The position numbers were made by a program, and so were the translations under genes. The notes below the pieces were generated by a model, which was given only the letters and a program-made list of their open reading frames with translations, did no database searches and was not told the DNA's origin. Positions 32,690 to 40,063 of a DNA stretch of 64,000 bases are shown in pieces; within the stretch, counting starts at the first letter, position 1, and every line of letters starts with the position of its first letter. This DNA comes from an uncultured Prevotellaceae bacterium (GTDB lineage Bacteria > Bacteroidota > Bacteroidia > Bacteroidales > Bacteroidaceae), in NCBI GenBank assembly GCA_902786665.1, contig CADADN010000046.1:35264-99263 (forward strand), written 5' to 3'.

Positions 32690-32767
32690 TGAGGATTGCA
32701 GCGCAGGATTCGAACCTGCGCCCGACTGTTTAGAAGACAGCAACTCTATCCACTGAGTTAAATCCCC
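32690..32767 (-). tRNA. tRNA-Arg (TCT), aberrant: 5-nt insertion before the 3' acceptor strand
   Basis: Acceptor GGGGATT pairs with AATCCTC (one G-U); D-stem ACTC/GAGT; anticodon loop CTTCTAA (anticodon TCT); T-arm GCAGG-TTCGAAT-CCTGC. Between the T-stem and the 3' acceptor strand are five extra bases (GCTGC), a near copy of the T-stem strand CCTGC. Normal tRNAs have none there. CCA is not encoded (ACA follows). It may be a decayed gene. Confidence 0.7.
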
Positions 32768-32774
32768 GAGAATT

Positions 32775-32850
32775 TGGTCGAGATTGTGGGATTCGAACCC
32801 ACGCCCCTCGGTTTAAAAGACCGATGCTCTACCTCCTGAGCTAAATCCCG
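32775..32850 (-). tRNA. tRNA-Lys (TTT)
   Basis: 76 nt with encoded CCA. Acceptor CGGGATT/AATCTCG, D-stem GCTC/GAGC, anticodon stem TCGGT/ACCGA with loop CTTTTAA (anticodon TTT), T-arm GTGGG-TTCGAAT-CCCAC. Fully canonical. Confidence 0.95.
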
Positions 32851-32876
32851 AATTAAATCCATCCTTTATCATATTG

Positions 32877-32949
32877 AGCATCGTATCAGATTCGAACTGA
32901 CCTCTGGAGAATGGCGATCTCCTTATGCTTTCCACTACACCAACGATGC
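32877..32949 (-). tRNA. tRNA-Gly (GCC) with C at position 33
   Basis: 73 nt without CCA. Acceptor GCATCGT/ACGATGC, wobble-rich D-stem GTGT/GCAT, anticodon stem GGAGA/TCTCC, loop TCGCCAT: anticodon GCC but C instead of the near-universal U33. T-arm GTCAG-TTCGAAT-CTGAT. Confidence 0.8.
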
Positions 32950-32962
32950 AACTTTTCTTTTG

Positions 32963-33036
32963 TGGCGGGAATAGATGGAATCGAACCATCACCTGGTGGT
33001 TAATAGCCACCTGCTCGACCTTCGAGCTACATCCCC
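32963..33036 (-). tRNA. tRNA-Asn-like with anticodon ATT
   Basis: 74 nt with encoded CCA and G73. Acceptor GGGGATG/TATTCCC, D-stem GCTC/GAGC, anticodon stem GGTGG/CCACC, loop CTATTAA, so the anticodon is ATT rather than the usual GTT of bacterial tRNA-Asn. T-arm GATGG-TTCGATT-CCATC. First gene of the minus-strand tRNA cluster. Confidence 0.8.
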
Positions 33037-33081
33037 ATTCTATCTGACTCTTTTGCCAGGCTTTGTTTTCTTTTTCTGATG

Positions 33082-33089
33082 CAAAGGTA
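33082..33089 (-). promoter_or_regulatory. Probable -7 element of the tRNA cluster
   Basis: Minus-strand TACCTTTG 46 bp before the first tRNA; no -33 match at normal spacing. The gap 33090-33302 is AT-rich and shows nothing else. Confidence 0.5.
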
Positions 33090-33302
33090 CAATGGTGCTC
33101 CGCAGTGAATTTGCGTAACAAAAAATAATTCAAAAAAAAAGTGTTTTTTTTCTTCACCTCCTTATGAAAAAGTGAAATCCGTGGTACACCCAAATTCATC
33201 TTGTGAAAAATCACACTATTGAAAATCAGTAAGTTATGCGGATAATGGGCGCAATGTGAATGAAAAATGTATTTTTGAAAAAGCAGAGTGGATTCAATAG
33301 GT

Positions 33303-33333
33303 AAAAAAAGCATCGCCAAAAACTTGGCGATGC
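33303..33333 (-). terminator. Terminator of the capA-like gene
   Basis: Perfect 10-bp stem GCATCGCCAA/TTGGCGATGC (33310-33319 with 33324-33333) and seven T on the minus strand (33303-33309). Confidence 0.9.
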
Positions 33334-33393
33334 AATGTGAAATATAGCGTTGTCATTTATGACTTCATTTTGGGGTTTGCCCAATTCGGTGCT

Positions 33394-34596
33394 TCAATTA
33401 TCATTTTTCTTCATCCTTCCATTTTCAAACCCCTTGTTGTGTTCTTCCATCAACTTGTGCAGATTGTCGAAGATGAGATCGCGCCTTTCCTTTTCCAAGT
33501 AGTTCAATTGGTCGGTGGGATAGCTTTCCGGATAGAGAGTGAACACGTTTTTACCTGAAAGGAAAGGTCTTGAGAGCCATATCAAGTCATAGGAGCAATC
33601 AACCATTTTCGTTCCGCTCTCATTTTTCTCCAGGGTGAGTTTGACGATGATTCCGCCGTTGGTTGGAGATGGTGTCTGTGAAGAAATGAAATTTCCAAGG
33701 GAGAAAGCCACCAGGTGCTGCCCACCGTTGAAGGTTCTCACTTCCAACGGTTGCACCACATGTGGGTGACAAAAGAGTACGTGGTCCACTCCATTGTCGA
33801 AGAGCCATTGTGCCAGGTCTTCCTGCAATTGGCTTTGGATTTTTTCGTATTCGAACCCCGTGTGTGGCAGTGCGATGATGACATCAGGCTTCATGGCCTT
33901 GGCTTTTTCGAGGTCTTTCGCAATGACGGCGGTATCGATGAAGTTGATGACAAGAGGTGGTGGCACATGTGTTGTATATTTGACTTTTTTCTTTATCTCA
34001 TGCCCTTCAATGTCGTTGGTGCCATAGCAGAAGTTAAGCAGACACAGTTTAATGCCGTTCTTCTCCACGAGCAGCGGGTAGTTCTGTTCGCGTTCTTCAG
34101 AGTTGCGGTAGGAGCCGAGGCGCAAAAGTTGTGCTTTGTCGATGATGTCCAAGGTTCTCAGGGCCCCCTCCAATCCAGTGTCCATGGTATGGTTGTTGCT
34201 GGTGGTTATGATGTCGAAACCACAGTCCTTGATGGCATCCATCCATTCGTCTGGCGAACTGAAGCGAGGAAAGCCGACATAGGGTTTGCCTCCAAAAGTC
34301 GTCTCCAAGTTGGCGACGGCAAGGTCGGCACCACTGATTTCCGGCTTCACCAAGTCGAAGACTCCGGAATAGTCAAACCTGTCCGAGTCGCGCATGGCCG
34401 ACTTGATTTGGTCTTCTTGCTGCATGATGTCTCCAACAAACACCAATGTCAGTTGGTTGCCCTTCACTGGCAAGGGCTGCCCTTGTCTTTTTTCTGCTAC
34501 AGTCTTGTCGCCTTCCTTTTTCTTGCAACCTGCCACGATGATGATAGGGAGGCATGCCAATAATAAGTGGAAAAATATGTTACGCATTTTCATCAT
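33394..34596 (-). CDS. CapA/PgsA-family lipoprotein
   Basis: 400 residues. Lipobox LPIIIVAGCKKK near residue 24 marks a lipoprotein. The CapA metallophosphatase-like fold is shown by LTLVFVGDIMQQED, ADLAVANLETTFGGKP, FDIITTSNNHTMDTG, DVIIALPHTGFEY, GVDHVLFCHPHVVQPLEV and VAFSLGNFISSQ. CapA proteins take part in poly-gamma-glutamate capsule making in Bacillus; in Bacteroidetes the substrate is unknown. Three Met codons lie near the start (34596, 34593, 34587). Confidence 0.9.
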   Translation of the reverse strand: MMKMRNIFFHLLLACLPIIIVAGCKKKEGDKTVAEKRQGQPLPVKGNQLTLVFVGDIMQQEDQIKSAMRDSDRFDYSGVFDLVKPEISGADLAVANLETTFGGKPYVGFPRFSSPDEWMDAIKDCGFDIITTSNNHTMDTGLEGALRTLDIIDKAQLLRLGSYRNSEEREQNYPLLVEKNGIKLCLLNFCYGTNDIEGHEIKKKVKYTTHVPPPLVINFIDTAVIAKDLEKAKAMKPDVIIALPHTGFEYEKIQSQLQEDLAQWLFDNGVDHVLFCHPHVVQPLEVRTFNGGQHLVAFSLGNFISSQTPSPTNGGIIVKLTLEKNESGTKMVDCSYDLIWLSRPFLSGKNVFTLYPESYPTDQLNYLEKERRDLIFDNLHKLMEEHNKGFENGRMKKNDN

Positions 34597-34776
34597 AAAT
34601 TGTCCTCAATCATTTTTGAGCCAAAGACTAGAGTGTGAATTTTGAAGTAGGTCGGCTTTGGTCTTATTTCTAGAATGACGGCGTAAAGGTATATATTATT
34701 TTTCAGATTATCTAGTATTCGGCTTTTTTTCACTAAATAAATATTTGCTTTTGCTTACTTAATCAGATTTTTTCAC

Positions 34777-34842
34777 TAACTTTGCTTCGTGATAGCGAAG
34801 ATAGGTTTGCACTATCTTTGCTCTGCGAAGGTAGGCTGCACC
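34777..34842 (+). promoter_or_regulatory. Tandem promoter-like repeats before the FGE-like gene
   Basis: Two imperfect ~30-bp direct repeats, each with a -7-like element (TAACTTTG 34777-34784; TATCTTTG 34813-34820) followed by GCGAAG(A/G)TAGG(T/C)TGCAC. The first holds a small hairpin CTTCGT-GATA-GCGAAG. -33 spacing is poor for both. The rest of 34597-34913 is AT-rich. Confidence 0.45.
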
Positions 34843-34913
34843 TCAACAATAAAAACAAAAAGGCACAATATTTTGGCTTCCATTGAGGTTGCCTATATCA
34901 TATATAAAACAAT

Positions 34914-35720
34914 ATGACACCATCTTTTTTGAAAACTCCGAGACGTAATTGCTTATTTTTCTTTGTCCTGGCCACCGTCCTGTTGTTGGGGGTGGTGCTA
35001 TATGTGGTAAACAATCGTTCATGGATATATGAGAACACCATCGTGGCATTGAGACTCCCCGATGCTGACGACCCTGTCATCAAGGGGCTTCTGGCCGACA
35101 TGGTGCCAATAGAAGGCGGGACGTTTGTCATGGGTGCGACGCTTGAGGACAATCCTTACATCGACGAGATGCCACCCCATGAGGTGCATGTCGGGTCTTT
35201 CTCCTTGGGACGCCATGAGGTGACCCAAGCGGAATGGGTGGCGCTGATGGGCGACAACCCGTCTATCGAAAAAGGCGACGACCTGCCTGTGTCATGTGTC
35301 TCATGGGAGGAATGCAACCAGTTCATCAGTCGCCTCAACAGAGTCACCGGGCGAAAGTTCAGGTTCCCTACGGAACAAGAATGGGAGTATGCCGCAAGGA
35401 AAGGTATGGACGATATGGCACGGCAAGAGCAGGCCGACTCGCTCGAATGGACGATGGAAGTCAGTGGGGGGAAACCCCATCCTGTGGGAAAATTGTCGCC
35501 TAATGCAATGGGGCTCTGCGATATGGGAGGGAATGTCTCGGAATGGTGCGACACAACTAAACTGGCTTATTCCGATACACTGTTCCATGTGTATGTCAAC
35601 CGTAAGGCCGTTCGTGGAGGCAATTATTCCTCAGACCCTTGGCATGCAAGAGCCACCTATCGCATGAATGAGGACAAGGGCAAGCATAGTCCCCTTGTGG
35701 GGCTGAGACTTGCTGAATAA
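34914..35720 (+). CDS. Membrane-anchored FGE/sulfatase-modifying-factor-like protein
   Basis: 268 residues. One N-terminal helix (NCLFFFVLATVLLLGVVLYVV), then an extracytoplasmic FGE-like fold: MVPIEGGTFVMGATLEDNPYIDEMPPHEVHVGSFSLGRHEVTQAEWVALMG, PVSCVSWEECNQFISRLN, RFPTEQEWEYAARKG, GLCDMGGNVSEWC, RGGNYSSDPWHARATYR and GLRLAE. Formylglycine-generating enzymes use a Cys pair near the C-terminus; here that region reads YSSDPW, so oxidase activity is unlikely. Bacteroidetes GldJ/GldK are related. The receiver/ATP-grasp gene starts 38 bp later. Confidence 0.88.
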   Translation: MTPSFLKTPRRNCLFFFVLATVLLLGVVLYVVNNRSWIYENTIVALRLPDADDPVIKGLLADMVPIEGGTFVMGATLEDNPYIDEMPPHEVHVGSFSLGRHEVTQAEWVALMGDNPSIEKGDDLPVSCVSWEECNQFISRLNRVTGRKFRFPTEQEWEYAARKGMDDMARQEQADSLEWTMEVSGGKPHPVGKLSPNAMGLCDMGGNVSEWCDTTKLAYSDTLFHVYVNRKAVRGGNYSSDPWHARATYRMNEDKGKHSPLVGLRLAE

Positions 35721-35758
35721 GAAGATGGAATGAATAAAGAACACAATAATAGACATAT

Positions 35759-38725
35759 ATGGACAACATCATACCACAGGAGTGGACCAAGTTTTACTTG
35801 AAGGACGTGTCGTTTGTCAACCTGATGACCCACCGCATCTTCAACGTGCTCATCGTGGCCAATCCTTACGACGCCTTCATGCTGGAGGACGACGGGAGGG
35901 TGGACGAGAAGATATTCGACGAATACATGGAACTGGGCATGCGCTACCCGCCGTCGTTCACCCAAGTGTGCACCACGGAGGAGGCACGGCACGTGCTCTC
36001 CACCACTGCCATCGACCTCGTCATCTGCATGCCAGGAATCGCCGACAACGACGCCTTCAGCGTGGCACGCGACATCAAGGCCGAATTCCCTTCGCTGCCA
36101 TGCGTGGTGCTCACCCCTTTCTCGCATGGCATCACCAAGCGCATCCAGGACGAAGACATGTCCATCTTCGACTATGTGTTCTGCTGGCTGGGCGACACCA
36201 ACCTCATCCTCTCCATCATCAAACTTCTCGAAGACAAGATGAACATCGAGCACGACATACGTGAGGCCGGCGTTCAGATGATTCTTCTCGTGGAGGACAA
36301 CATCCGCTTCTACTCTTCCGTCCTTCCCAATCTCTACAGTTACATCCTCCTGCAAAGCCAGAGATTCTCGACCGAAGCCCTCAATCCCCACACGGCGGCG
36401 CAACGCAAGCGCGGGAGGCCCAAGGTGCTGCTTGCCAGGACTTACGAGGAGGCCATGGCTTATTATGAGAAATATGCCGACAACACGCAGGGCATCATCT
36501 GCGACGTGCGCTTCCCCAAGGACGGTGTGAAAGACCCGGAGGCGGGGTTCAAATTCCTACGAGAGATACGCTCTCGTGACGAGTTCGTACCCCTCATCAT
36601 GCAAAGTGCGGAAGAAGTGAACAAGGCGAAGGCGATGGAGGAAGGCTTCCACTATGTGGATAAGAATTCCAAGAAGATGAACATCGACTTGCGCAAACTC
36701 CTCGCCGAGCACTTGGGATTCGGCGACTTCATCTTCCGTGACCCTGCTACCAAGCATGAGGTGATGAGGGTGAGGAGCCTCAAGGAGTTGCAAGACAATA
36801 TCTTCAACATTCCCAAGGAGTCGATGCTCTACCACATCTCACGCAACCATGTGAGCCGCTGGCTGTGTGCAAGGGCCATCTTCCCCGTCTCGCAGTTTCT
36901 CAAGCATGTCACATGGCACAAACTCAAGGATGTGGATGCGCACCGGCAAATCATCTTCGAAGCCATCGTGAAATACCGAAAGATGAAGAATGTGGGGGTG
37001 GTGGCCGTCTTCGACAGGGGGAAGTACGACAAGTACGCCCACTTCGCAAGGATCGGCGAAGGGTCGCTGGGAGGCAAGGGCCGTGGCCTGGCCTTCCTCG
37101 ACAACATCATCAAGCGCCACCCGGAGTTCAACACCTTCGACAACGCTTCCGTCTCCATTCCGAAGACCGTGGTGCTGTGTACCGACATCTTCGACAGGTT
37201 CATGGATGCCAACAACTTGTATCAGATTGCGTTGAGCGACGCTTCCGACGAGGTCATCCTCTCGCATTTCCTCAAGGCACAACTGCCCGACAACCTCATC
37301 GCCGACTTCTTCACCTTCTTCGAGGCAACCAAAAGCCCCATCGCCGTGAGGTCGTCGTCGTTGCTCGAGGATGCCCACTACCAGCCCTTTGCAGGCATCT
37401 ACTCCACCTATATGATACCCTTCCTGGACGACAAATACGAGATGCTGCGCATGCTCGCCTGTGCCATCAAGGGCGTCTATGCATCGGTCTTTTACCGCGA
37501 CTCAAAAGCCTATATGACAGCCACCAGCAACGTCATCGACTCGGAGAAAATGGCAGTCATCTTGCAGGAAGTGGTGGGAAGGCAGTATGGAAACCATTTC
37601 TATCCCAACATCAGCGGTGTGTTGAGGTCGCTCAACTATTACCCCATCGGCGACGAGAAGGCCGAGGACGGCATAGCAAGCCTCGCATTGGGACTGGGGA
37701 AATACATCGTAGACGGGGGGCAGACGCTGAGGGTGAGTCCCTACCACCCCAACCAGGTGCTGCAAACCAGCGAGATGGACACGGCGCTCAAGGAAACCCA
37801 GACCAAGTTCTATGCCCTCGACATGGAGAACGCCGCCACCGACTTCAAGGTGGACGACGGCTTCAACATCCTCAAGCTACGCGTGAAAGAGGCCGACAAG
37901 GACAAGTCGCTCAACTTCATCGCTTCCACCTACGACCCTTACGACCAGGTCATCAGAGACGGTATCTACGAGGGTGGACGCAAGGTCATTTCCTTCGCCG
38001 GAGTCCTCCAGCAGAACGTCTTCCCCTTCCCTGAAATCATGCAGATGGCTATGAAGTTCGGTTCAGAGGGCATGCACCGCCCTGTGGAGATAGAGTTCGC
38101 CTGCAACATCCTCGACAACCGTATGCTCGACTTCCATCTCCTGCAAATCAGACCCATCGTCGATTCGAAACAGATGCTCGAGACCGACCTCGCCACCATC
38201 GACGACGAGGAGTGTCTTCTCCGCTCTCACATGTCACTGGGGCATGGCATCAACGAAGACATCACTGACGTGGTGTATGTGAAGACCGACGACAATTTCA
38301 CAGCATCCAACAACCCCACCATTGCCAACGAGATAGAGCGCATCAACCGGAAATTCCTCCAGGAAGGAGGCAATTATGTCCTCGTGGGACCGGGAAGATG
38401 GGGCTCCAGCGACTATTGGTTGGGCATACCGGTGAAATGGCCGCATATCAGTGCTTCGAAACTCATCGTGGAGGCGGGCTTGAAGAATTATCGCATCGAC
38501 CCCAGCCAAGGCACACATTTCTTCCAAAACCTCACCAGTTTCGGCGTGGGGTACTTCACTGTCAACACCTACACCGGCGAGGGCGTGTGGCGAAAGGAAA
38601 TCCTCGATGCCATGCCGGCTGTAGAAGAAACCAACTTTGTCAGGCACGTCAGGTTTGACAAGCCATTGCGCATTATGATGGACGGGAAAAAGCAAGAGGG
38701 AGTGGTGCTGTTTCCAAAAGCATAA
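35759..38725 (+). CDS. Two receiver-like domains fused to a PEP/pyruvate-binding ATP-grasp domain
   Basis: 988 residues, cytoplasmic. Residues ~28-165: receiver-like fold lacking the acidic pair and acceptor (VLIVANPYDAF, LVICMPGIA). Residues ~172-330: a complete receiver with VEDN, CDVRFP (acceptor Asp), MQSAE and YVDKNS (Lys). Residues ~430-990: PPDK/PEP-synthase N-terminal type domain with GEGSLGGKGRGLAFLDNII, IAVRSSSLLEDAHYQPFAGIYSTY, VVGRQYG, EIEFACN and LQIRPI. The phosphohistidine and PEP-binding domains of true dikinases are absent. Likely a phosphorylation-controlled phosphotransferase or regulator; its partner is unknown and no histidine kinase is adjacent. Confidence 0.85.
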   Translation: MDNIIPQEWTKFYLKDVSFVNLMTHRIFNVLIVANPYDAFMLEDDGRVDEKIFDEYMELGMRYPPSFTQVCTTEEARHVLSTTAIDLVICMPGIADNDAFSVARDIKAEFPSLPCVVLTPFSHGITKRIQDEDMSIFDYVFCWLGDTNLILSIIKLLEDKMNIEHDIREAGVQMILLVEDNIRFYSSVLPNLYSYILLQSQRFSTEALNPHTAAQRKRGRPKVLLARTYEEAMAYYEKYADNTQGIICDVRFPKDGVKDPEAGFKFLREIRSRDEFVPLIMQSAEEVNKAKAMEEGFHYVDKNSKKMNIDLRKLLAEHLGFGDFIFRDPATKHEVMRVRSLKELQDNIFNIPKESMLYHISRNHVSRWLCARAIFPVSQFLKHVTWHKLKDVDAHRQIIFEAIVKYRKMKNVGVVAVFDRGKYDKYAHFARIGEGSLGGKGRGLAFLDNIIKRHPEFNTFDNASVSIPKTVVLCTDIFDRFMDANNLYQIALSDASDEVILSHFLKAQLPDNLIADFFTFFEATKSPIAVRSSSLLEDAHYQPFAGIYSTYMIPFLDDKYEMLRMLACAIKGVYASVFYRDSKAYMTATSNVIDSEKMAVILQEVVGRQYGNHFYPNISGVLRSLNYYPIGDEKAEDGIASLALGLGKYIVDGGQTLRVSPYHPNQVLQTSEMDTALKETQTKFYALDMENAATDFKVDDGFNILKLRVKEADKDKSLNFIASTYDPYDQVIRDGIYEGGRKVISFAGVLQQNVFPFPEIMQMAMKFGSEGMHRPVEIEFACNILDNRMLDFHLLQIRPIVDSKQMLETDLATIDDEECLLRSHMSLGHGINEDITDVVYVKTDDNFTASNNPTIANEIERINRKFLQEGGNYVLVGPGRWGSSDYWLGIPVKWPHISASKLIVEAGLKNYRIDPSQGTHFFQNLTSFGVGYFTVNTYTGEGVWRKEILDAMPAVEETNFVRHVRFDKPLRIMMDGKKQEGVVLFPKA

Positions 38726-38772
38726 AAATACCGTAAAACCACATAAAAATACATTGTTGGCGAGCACAATTA

Positions 38773-38788
38773 CTTGATTTAAGTCAAG
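38773..38788. promoter_or_regulatory. CRP/FNR-like palindrome upstream of small-RNA copy 2
   Basis: CTTGATTTAAGTCAAG, perfect 16-bp palindrome apart from its central pair order; centre 68.5 bp before the -7 element. Confidence 0.65.
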
Positions 38789-38825
38789 AATTGTTTAAAA
38801 AATTATAATTTATGCCCCGAAAACT

Positions 38826-38856
38826 TGCAAGATGACAGAATACTGATTATCTTTGC
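38826..38856 (+). promoter_or_regulatory. Promoter of small-RNA copy 2
   Basis: -33 TTG 38826-38828, 20-bp spacer, -7 TATCTTTG 38849-38856. Confidence 0.75.
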
Positions 38857-38860
38857 AACG

Positions 38861-38923
38861 TGTTTTTCATAGTATTAGATTTAAGGTTAACAAAGGTTGG
38901 AGTACAGCGGTACTCCTTTTTTT
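38861..38923 (+). ncRNA. Candidate small RNA, copy 2 of 3
   Basis: Core identical to the copy at 50937, ending in a perfect 7-bp hairpin (38899-38905 with 38910-38916, loop AGCG) and seven T. It lies between the receiver/ATP-grasp gene and the convergent RDD gene, so it is not the leader of any gene here; it must be a stand-alone transcript if expressed. Confidence 0.75.
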
Positions 38924-39001
38924 GTGCCCAATGGTCAATATCCTATAAGTCTTATAAGCACTGTATACCTTAAAAAAGATTCCCGCAAAAGCAAGAATCT
39001 T

Positions 39002-39245
39002 CAAAGTTGCGATTAAGCGAGTGCAGACCAAGCTTGCTTGTAGTCTGCCGAGCGTGAGCAACTTCGGCCGCAGGCCACAGTTGCGATTAAGCGAATTAAG
39101 CGAGTGCAGACAAAGCTTGCTTTTAGTCAGCCGAGCGTGAGCAACTTCGGCCGCAGGCCAATCTCAAACCTCAAACCTCAAATCTCAAATCTCAAACCTT
39201 CAATCTCAAACCTCAAATCTCAAACCTCAAATCTCAAATCTTCAA
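39002..39245 (-). repeat. Two inverted copies of the ~80-bp structured repeat plus a 7-bp array
   Basis: 39002-39076 and 39078-39159 are minus-strand copies of the element at 28111 and 54744. 39160-39245 is a run of CTCAAAC/CTCAAAT 7-bp units leading up to the stop of the RDD gene. Bases 38924-39001 show short CTTATAAG-type repeats only. Confidence 0.85.
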
Positions 39246-39249
39246 TTGT

Positions 39250-39966
39250 TTAAACCACTTTCGTGGCATAGAAATGGAAGTCGTTGTATAGGGTGACGAG
39301 GAATTTTTCATAATTGTTGTCTTTCGGCTTGATACCCAGCATTTCCGTTATTTTGTCGGTGAGTTGATTGATGTAGCGATGGCGCTCTTCTCCGAATTCC
39401 AAGTCGAGCACTTTTTCTATGATGCCAACCTGGTGCATCGTCAGTTTGCTGGCTTCAGGAAACGTGGGCTTGAAATTCCTGGACATGAAGTATAAAGCGT
39501 TGAAGGTGGCAGGTTGTATGGCTTTTGTGATTTTCACCACGGTGGTTCCTGCGGCAAGGTCTCCGATGCGTTGGCTGTTTTTAGAGAAGATGATGAATGC
39601 GAGTCCGAGGACGGAGTCAAATATTAAAGTGATCCACCGAATGAATAGTGCGCTTATGGAAGGCCTGGTGCCATCGAGACATACCACCCTGATTTTCATC
39701 GCCATTTTTCCCAAGGACTGGCCGTTGTTGAACAGCTCCATCCAGAAGGGGTACATGGCAATGGTGAGAATGTAGATGACAAGACAGACATACATGGCGT
39801 TCTCGGAACTGCCGAGAGCAAAAACACTTGTGATGGCGATGAAAAAGAGTGACACGAAATAGAGGGCAATGTAGTCGATGATCCATGCCACAACTCGTTG
39901 GAGCAAAGTGGCGGCGGTCTGCTGAATCTTTACGTTCTGCCCGGTGATGATGCTGGTTTGTGCCAT
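39250..39966 (-). CDS. RDD-family membrane protein
   Basis: 238 residues from ATG 39966; a frame extension to 40146 would run through the promoter and is rejected. RDD signature: LLQRVVAWIIDYIALYFVSLFF (Arg, Asp-Asp-type positions), LFNNGQSLGKMAMKIRVV, RWITLIFDSVLG, RIGDLAAGTTVVK. Four helices, then a soluble C-terminal ~80 residues. RDD proteins are usual neighbours of the SpoIIM/MoxR/DUF58 cluster, here divergently transcribed from it. Role unknown, possibly transport or envelope. Confidence 0.9.
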   Translation of the reverse strand: MAQTSIITGQNVKIQQTAATLLQRVVAWIIDYIALYFVSLFFIAITSVFALGSSENAMYVCLVIYILTIAMYPFWMELFNNGQSLGKMAMKIRVVCLDGTRPSISALFIRWITLIFDSVLGLAFIIFSKNSQRIGDLAAGTTVVKITKAIQPATFNALYFMSRNFKPTFPEASKLTMHQVGIIEKVLDLEFGEERHRYINQLTDKITEMLGIKPKDNNYEKFLVTLYNDFHFYATKVV

Positions 39967-39981
39967 AAAAAGTGGAATTGT

Positions 39982-40016
39982 TTTGCAAATGTAGGAATTT
40001 TTTTTAATTTTGCAAA
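39982..40016. promoter_or_regulatory. Interlocked divergent promoters (RDD gene / SpoIIM-like gene)
   Basis: Plus strand: -33 TTTG 39982-39985, 19-bp spacer, -7 TAATTTTG 40005-40012. Minus strand: -33 TTTG 40013-40016, 19-bp spacer, -7 TACATTTG 39986-39993. Each -33 directly abuts the other promoter's -7. Confidence 0.8.
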
Positions 40017-40063
40017 AAAAACATACGACAAGGTGTTTTTTACTTACTTGAAATGGATTTTTC

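Noticed and set aside
32813-33319. 168-codon minus-strand ORF over the tRNA cluster
   Set aside because: It covers three tRNA genes and AT-rich promoter DNA; no protein features.
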